Origin: Acidobacteriaceae bacterium
GTDB taxonomy: Bacteria > Acidobacteriota > Terriglobia > Terriglobales > Acidobacteriaceae
NCBI GenBank assembly: GCA_003134655.1
Contig: PLBY01000119.1
Location: 1-64,000, forward strand
DNA length: 64,000 nucleotides
Direction of reading: 5' to 3'
The notes beneath the pieces were generated by a model. It saw only the letters and a program-made list of their open reading frames with translations, made no database searches and was not told the DNA's origin. Position 1 is the stretch's first letter; the number at the start of each line of letters is the position of its first letter. Position numbers and translations under genes: made by a program. Below are positions 59,430 through 64,000 of this stretch, one piece after another.

Positions 59430-59801
59430 ATGAGCACGCCAAAGAAACCGGATATCCCCGCCGACAAACTAGCCCTGTACGACAAGCTGATCGCCACGAT
59501 GCCCGAGATCGAACGCAAGGGCGCGGCGAATCCCTGCAGGTCGCTCAACGGCCACATGTTTTCCCTGCTGCTCGGACCCAAGGGAGTGATGGCCCTCCGG
59601 CTTCCAGAAGACGAACGAGAAGAGTTTCTGAGGAAGCACAACACGACGCTGTACGAAGCCTACGGAGCCGTGATGAGGGAATACGTCACCGTGCCCGACG
59701 TGTTGCTGAAGAACACGAAGGCGCTCGGAAAGTATCTTGCAATCACCTATGCGTACATCAAGACCTTGAAGCCGAAGCCCACGACCAAGAAGAAGCGGTG
59801 A
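59430..59801 (+). CDS. TfoX N-terminal-like protein of unknown function
   Basis: A 123-residue protein: LALYDKLIATMPEIERKGAA, SLNGHMFSLLLGPKGVMALR, then LPEDEREEFLRKHNTTLYEA and a Lys-rich tail. The pattern matches the small TfoX-N/Sxy-like or MmcQ-like fold found in many bacteria with unknown function. GAAGGAA lies six bases before ATG 59430. It follows glmS by 105 bp and may be co-transcribed. Confidence 0.75.
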   Translation: MSTPKKPDIPADKLALYDKLIATMPEIERKGAANPCRSLNGHMFSLLLGPKGVMALRLPEDEREEFLRKHNTTLYEAYGAVMREYVTVPDVLLKNTKALGKYLAITYAYIKTLKPKPTTKKKR

Positions 59802-59822
59802 GCTTCCGTGTCATCGTAGCCA

Positions 59823-61838
59823 TCAGGCCGCTTCATTGAAGACGTATTCGTGCTGGCCGTCGCGGATGATCAGCACACGCTTCCCGCCGCGCTCACCGAC
59901 GACAAACTCAAAGCCGTCAGTGCCGGGATCGATGGTGATGAATGAGGTCGTTCCGTCGTCGTTCTTGCGCGATGCGACCGTGCTCTTCCATTCGCCGAGA
60001 TCGAAGGTAGTCGTTCCGTTCTCGCTCGACACGGCAAGGTCACCGAGTTCTTTACTGGAATAGTGCTTGGCCAAGCCAGAGACCGAAGCCGAATCTGCAG
60101 GAATTACAAGACGCTCGCGGTCCTTGGCGAGTGCGGCTTTGTGGGACGCAGCACGGGACGCAACGTCGGCGGCAGCCTCCAGTTTGCCGTCGAAAACGAC
60201 TTCGAGCAGGCGACGACTGAACGGCCCGAGAAGCATGCCGCCGTTATCCGAATTGGTGAGCAGCACAGCGCCAATGCCCGAGTCCGGGAGAAAGTAGAGG
60301 TTGCTCTTGAAGCCCGACATGCTGCCGCCGTGGCTCACCATTGGAACGCCGTAGGTGTGGTCGACAATCAATCCCATACCATACGACGCATCCTCGCCGA
60401 GCGAGACTTGCGGCTGGCGGCGCATCAGCAGATTCTCCGCGGAAACAAGTTGCTGACCATTGGGCAACTTGCCCAGCGAGAGCTCATCTTGCACGTAGCG
60501 GATCAGATCCGCGGACGACGTCCACACGGCACCGGCGGGCCGCGCCGGAACGATCGAGTAATTGATGGCCATGCTGGCGATGCTCGGCTTGCCATCTACG
60601 TCATCGGTGTGCGGGGTCGCGTGATTCCCCGCTAGAGCGCGAGCATAGTCAAAGGTCGTCGACTTCATGCCTAGCGGATCGAAAATCTTCTCCTGCATCG
60701 CCTGGTCATACGCCGCACCAAGTTCCAAATTCGGATAGACGAGGTGCGCGCCAATGTATCCGGCGGCTGCAGCCATCAAATTGCTGTACTGAAAGACTTC
60801 GCCGAACTTGCTGGTCGGCTGCATGGTCCCAAGCAGAGCCAGTTCAGATTCCGGCGTCGCATTCTTGAATTCGAAAAGCCATTCCAGATCCTGCCGGGGA
60901 AGGCCAGTGCAGGCGCAGATGAGGTTTTTCACCAGAACTTTTTTCGTGGTGTCGGCGTCGCCCAGTTTGAATGCAGGATAGACGTCGACCACCGGCTCGT
61001 CCCACTTCAATTTCTTCTCATCGACCAGTTCCGACAGCAACAGCGTCGTCATTCCTTTGGTGTTGGACGCCGCCATGAACACGGTGTTCTCGTCGACGCG
61101 TTCGGGCTTGCCGAGTTCGCGGACTCCGAATCCGCCTTCGTAGACAACCTTGCCACCATCGATGAGAGCAATGGAAACGCCGGGGATACCCAACTGCTTC
61201 ATCGAAGTTTCGACGAACGCTTTTAGCTCGGCGATACGCGCAGCATCGAGCGGGTTCGGCTTGCGTCCGGCGAACGTCTCGCGGTGGTAGCCCTTCGGAC
61301 GCAAGCTCTCGAACACGAGGCCGATCGGGGCGGAGCGCTTTTCTACCGTCGGATCGGTGCCGTCGAGAATGATCACGGTCCACGCAGTGCCGGCGCGCAA
61401 CGCCAGAGCCTGCACCGCCGCGCGCTCGTTGGGAGAAGTCTCGTAGTCAAAGATCTGGCGCTCGTCCCACCCCTCGCGCGCGGGGCGCGGAGTGACCAGC
61501 TTAATCGGACGCTTGGCCTCGGGCCTGAAGGCAGCCCATGCTGCCGCGACCGCGGCTTTGGCGTCGGCGACCTGCGCGTCGAAAATGGCGACGTGCGTAT
61601 CGGTCTCGGGCGGCGTCAGGATGATCAGATCTTTTCGGGTCTCGATCGACCAGCCGGCGGGGACTGTGAAAGTGGCTCCGGCTGCGGTAACCCGTGGAGT
61701 GTCAGCGGTGACCCGCTCGACGGCGGGTTTGGTGTCTGCCGCCTGCAGTGACGCAGCGACTGCGGAGACAGCGAAGATCGTAAAGGTCAGGCAAGCGATC
61801 AGAGCGATTCGATACGGAGCGGTACGGTGAACGGACAT
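59823..61838 (-). CDS. Exported serine beta-lactamase-like hydrolase
   Basis: A 671-residue class C-type serine hydrolase. Signal peptide about 1-32. A non-catalytic N-domain (about 40-195) precedes the beta-lactamase domain (about 200-540) with the nucleophile in FMAASNTKGMTTLLLSELVD (SxxK), the YSN in VFQYSNLMAAAAGYIG and a terminal MVSHGGSMSGFKSN (HGG motif). The C-terminal 120 residues resemble the DUF3471-like lipocalin domain (SVSGLAKHYSSKELGDLAVS). It could be a peptidase or esterase rather than an antibiotic-resistance enzyme. Confidence 0.88.
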   Translation of the reverse strand: MSVHRTAPYRIALIACLTFTIFAVSAVAASLQAADTKPAVERVTADTPRVTAAGATFTVPAGWSIETRKDLIILTPPETDTHVAIFDAQVADAKAAVAAAWAAFRPEAKRPIKLVTPRPAREGWDERQIFDYETSPNERAAVQALALRAGTAWTVIILDGTDPTVEKRSAPIGLVFESLRPKGYHRETFAGRKPNPLDAARIAELKAFVETSMKQLGIPGVSIALIDGGKVVYEGGFGVRELGKPERVDENTVFMAASNTKGMTTLLLSELVDEKKLKWDEPVVDVYPAFKLGDADTTKKVLVKNLICACTGLPRQDLEWLFEFKNATPESELALLGTMQPTSKFGEVFQYSNLMAAAAGYIGAHLVYPNLELGAAYDQAMQEKIFDPLGMKSTTFDYARALAGNHATPHTDDVDGKPSIASMAINYSIVPARPAGAVWTSSADLIRYVQDELSLGKLPNGQQLVSAENLLMRRQPQVSLGEDASYGMGLIVDHTYGVPMVSHGGSMSGFKSNLYFLPDSGIGAVLLTNSDNGGMLLGPFSRRLLEVVFDGKLEAAADVASRAASHKAALAKDRERLVIPADSASVSGLAKHYSSKELGDLAVSSENGTTTFDLGEWKSTVASRKNDDGTTSFITIDPGTDGFEFVVGERGGKRVLIIRDGQHEYVFNEAA

Positions 61839-61933
61839 TTGATTCCCTCAGCAAATGAAGATGTCGGAAATAGGGGGGTCCAACGATACATCCAGCGGAG
61901 CCGGCTTGTAAACGTAGGTTGGGACGTCGCCAC

Positions 61934-62890
61934 TCACAGGTGCAACGCGTCCATGCGGGGATTCTCGTAGACGTCGTCCTCTCCCGGATAGCGAAGCTCG
62001 TTTTCAAACTTTCCGCTTTCCTTCGCCAACGCCCAGATCAAGCTCTCCCCAGCCGGCAGTATTTTGGGCTGCTCGTCGTACACCTTGTCTTCATACGCAT
62101 ACTCTGCATCGACCGGCTTCCAACCGTGCTTGCGGAACATGGCAATCAGGTCGTCGAGAAAGAACGCGTTCAATGCTCTGTGATGAAGCAGCACGGTGTG
62201 TCTCACCGGCCGCCCGAGCACGCGCAGAGCCAGCGAGTCGTAAAACTGGGAGCGCTCCCAAATGTGCTGAAGGAAGAAGTCGCGATATCCCGCCAAGTCG
62301 GCGTGAGGAGTGGCCTCCACACGCTTCTGCAGCCGCGCGTCGATCGCCCAGTCGGAAGCATCAATGGTGGCTCGTCCAATGCGATAGCCGTGCTGTTGCA
62401 GAAAGGCGCGCATGCCGTCCCGCTTCTCCACCGTGTCCCCTTCTTTGAAGAATGGATAGCGAAACTGCCGGGTGAAATGCTGATAGTTGCGAATGAGAGG
62501 TTCGTTTTTCAGGGCGTCGGCTTCGAACTCGGCGAGCGTGACTTGCTTGGAACCATCGGCGTCCACACTATCGTTGAAGTTCAGATGGGAGTACGAATGA
62601 TTGCTGATGAGGTGTCCAGCACGATCCCATGTGGCGATGAGCTGACGTCCGGTGTCGCTATCGACCCGCTTGCCACAAACAAAAAGTACGGACTTGAGAT
62701 TGTTGCTGGCGAGCGCGGCCAGCATGCGATCGTTGAGTTCGTGCCAGGTCAGTCCAGCGCCACCTGCGCTCGTGGGATCATCGAAGGTGAAGGCAATCTC
62801 TGGGATCCGGCTCGCTCCCCACGCTCGCGGGATCGCGGCGAGCATCGTAGTTGCAGCCGCGTAGCTCACAAACTGCCGTCGGTTCATCAT
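61934..62890 (-). CDS. Polysaccharide deacetylase (CE4)
   Basis: A 318-residue exported enzyme. The signal peptide (RRQFVSYAAATTMLAAIPRA) has a twin-arginine-like start. The NodB fold is about 30-300: AFTFDDP (motif 1, Asp-Asp) and ISNHSYSHLN (motif 2, His-x3-His zinc site), then FRYPFFKEGDT (motif 3). It removes acetyl groups from a glycan, or another acyl substrate. It is followed 6 bp earlier by a membrane protein gene on the same strand, so the two are probably co-transcribed. Confidence 0.88.
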   Translation of the reverse strand: MMNRRQFVSYAAATTMLAAIPRAWGASRIPEIAFTFDDPTSAGGAGLTWHELNDRMLAALASNNLKSVLFVCGKRVDSDTGRQLIATWDRAGHLISNHSYSHLNFNDSVDADGSKQVTLAEFEADALKNEPLIRNYQHFTRQFRYPFFKEGDTVEKRDGMRAFLQQHGYRIGRATIDASDWAIDARLQKRVEATPHADLAGYRDFFLQHIWERSQFYDSLALRVLGRPVRHTVLLHHRALNAFFLDDLIAMFRKHGWKPVDAEYAYEDKVYDEQPKILPAGESLIWALAKESGKFENELRYPGEDDVYENPRMDALHL

Positions 62891-62896
62891 TTCCAG

Positions 62897-64000
62897 TTAT
62901 GCTGCGGATGGATTCGACATACTGCGAAGCTGAGTGTACAGTCTGCGCAATACGGCGGCTAGTGCCGCGAGGGCTGCGATCCATGTTGCGAACGCCGTCT
63001 CGACCACCCAGGCGGGCGCCGCCCCCACGCGGTGCAGCAGGAACGGGAAGAAATTCCACGTCGTGATGTGAACGTAGTCCCATGGATCCTGCGACATCTC
63101 GTCGGTGTTCAACCTCCAGGCGTCCATCTTGCCCAGAACAAAGGCGGCGATGTTTTTAAAGCGCAACGCGATCACGTATGTGGGATGGCCAAGGGTCTCC
63201 ATCTGGTAGATTTCGAGTGGCAGCCAGAAGGCTAGCGATGCGACCTGAATGACGAAGCTTACAGCGAGCAGCACAATCGCGCCGCGCCAGATCCACGGAT
63301 TCAGATTCGCGCGATACCGCACCAGCAGCGGCACCGCGAGGAGCGCCACCATTTCCACCGCGGTCGAAACGTAGCGATCTCCCCAGGCAAAGTCACCGGC
63401 CCAGTAGGTGTAGCGCGCGTAGAAGCAGATGTAGCCGACAACCAACAGCAGCGACGTCACAGCGTAGGCGCGGACTTCGACCGCAAGCCGCTTCCACAAG
63501 AGCACCAGCAGCACCAGAGCGAGCACAAGAACTGGATCGAACAGGAAGATCGATTTCTCAGGCTTGAAAAGCGCGCCCAGAACTCCCTCGTGGAAGGGCG
63601 TGCTCCACGGGAAGTTGGCCGGCAGAGTGGGGTCCTGCGCCCGTGATTCCCGCGCAAAGATTGGGATATAGGTTTGCGTCCACGATCCGAAGCGGTAGAA
63701 GCTGTAGAAGCGTTCGAGGAATGCAAAGAATACATAGACGGGCACAGCGATTTTGCAGTACGCCGCGAGACGCAGCCACAAGGCACGTCCGCGCGCTTGC
63801 TCAATCCAGAGGATTACTAAAAGGAACACGCCGCCCGCGATCAGGTCGAGGCCAGTCGTCACCCGAGTCAGCAGATTCAACCCAAGACAGAACGAACCAT
63901 AGAAAAGCGCCCGCACATTCGCCGTGCGCAGCCACTCGTACTGGAACGAAAATCCAGCCAGCGTGAGCAGCATGATGTAGTTGTTTTCCTGCATGTTCTG
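62897..64000 (-). CDS. Polytopic membrane protein, partial (runs off window)
   Basis: A membrane protein whose start is beyond position 64000; the visible 365 or more residues contain about ten membrane segments. The pattern (LNLLTRVTTGLDLIAGGVFL, AYCKIAVPVYVFFAFLERFY, YTYWAGDFAWGDRY) resembles GT39/ArnT-like or DUF2029-type glycosyltransferases with a lipid-linked donor. The C-terminus is soluble and short. Its stop lies 6 bp before the deacetylase start, suggesting an envelope-glycan operon. Product and donor cannot be resolved. Confidence 0.7.
   Translation of the reverse strand, partial: QNMQENNYIMLLTLAGFSFQYEWLRTANVRALFYGSFCLGLNLLTRVTTGLDLIAGGVFLLVILWIEQARGRALWLRLAAYCKIAVPVYVFFAFLERFYSFYRFGSWTQTYIPIFARESRAQDPTLPANFPWSTPFHEGVLGALFKPEKSIFLFDPVLVLALVLLVLLWKRLAVEVRAYAVTSLLLVVGYICFYARYTYWAGDFAWGDRYVSTAVEMVALLAVPLLVRYRANLNPWIWRGAIVLLAVSFVIQVASLAFWLPLEIYQMETLGHPTYVIALRFKNIAAFVLGKMDAWRLNTDEMSQDPWDYVHITTWNFFPFLLHRVGAAPAWVVETAFATWIAALAALAAVLRRLYTQLRSMSNPSAA

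Overview
The window looks like a chromosomal segment of an acidobacterium, probably class Terriglobia (relatives of Ca. Koribacter or Ca. Sulfotelmatobacter). This is inferred from GC-rich coding, the rpsP-khpA-rimM-trmD-rplS order with rnhB nearby, DUF-type secreted proteins typical of that group, and several dispersed intergenic hairpin repeats. No database search was possible.

Layout. 1-5 kb: accessory DNA with a lone PAS protein, a large MASE1-PAS-GGDEF-EAL c-di-GMP enzyme and an integrase remnant beside a tRNA-Thr(CGU). 5.3-24.4 kb: a biosynthetic-looking island. It holds two secreted seven-bladed propellers, two HprK-like kinases with an isoprenylcysteine-methyltransferase-like membrane protein, a GT87-TolB fusion, five B12-binding radical SAM proteins, two SAM methyltransferases, one radical SAM/SPASM-like enzyme and the scar of a radical SAM gene joined to a capD gene. 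24.4-27.8 kb: an operon running against the island. It encodes a receiver-less OmpR/PhoB-type winged-helix regulator, an outer-membrane barrel with a CxxCH motif, a diheme cytochrome c and a cupredoxin-like protein. 28.3-43 kb: cell-envelope and housekeeping genes (PilZ, a small Flp pilin, AMIN-amidase, lytic transglycosylase, holB, tmk, M61 and M28 peptidases) mixed with repeats, including a GIY-YIG gene between two 175-bp elements. 43-48 kb: rnhB and the rplS-trmD-rimM-khpA-rpsP operon, with a PilZ gene on the other strand between them. 48-64 kb: thiolase, GNAT, LytTR regulator, a Crp/Fnr regulator with an N-terminal cysteine cluster, a frameshifted sigma-54 activator, purS, glmS, a serine hydrolase, a polysaccharide deacetylase and a truncated membrane protein at the window edge.

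The main discovery candidate is a shared operator. Six promoter regions (upstream of genes at 6397, 7461, 15232, 17739, 18025 and 27759) carry three tandem 11-bp units of the type TTGTC-N6-TTGTC-N6-YTGYM. All six have the same orientation relative to their gene, and in five of them a TAnnnT -10-like hexamer lies 18-20 bp downstream. This is the architecture bound by OmpR/PhoB-family activators, and one of the six controls the OmpR-type regulator itself. I infer a local regulon joining the B12-radical-SAM island to a periplasmic/outer-membrane electron-transfer operon. Its product and the inducing signal are unknown.
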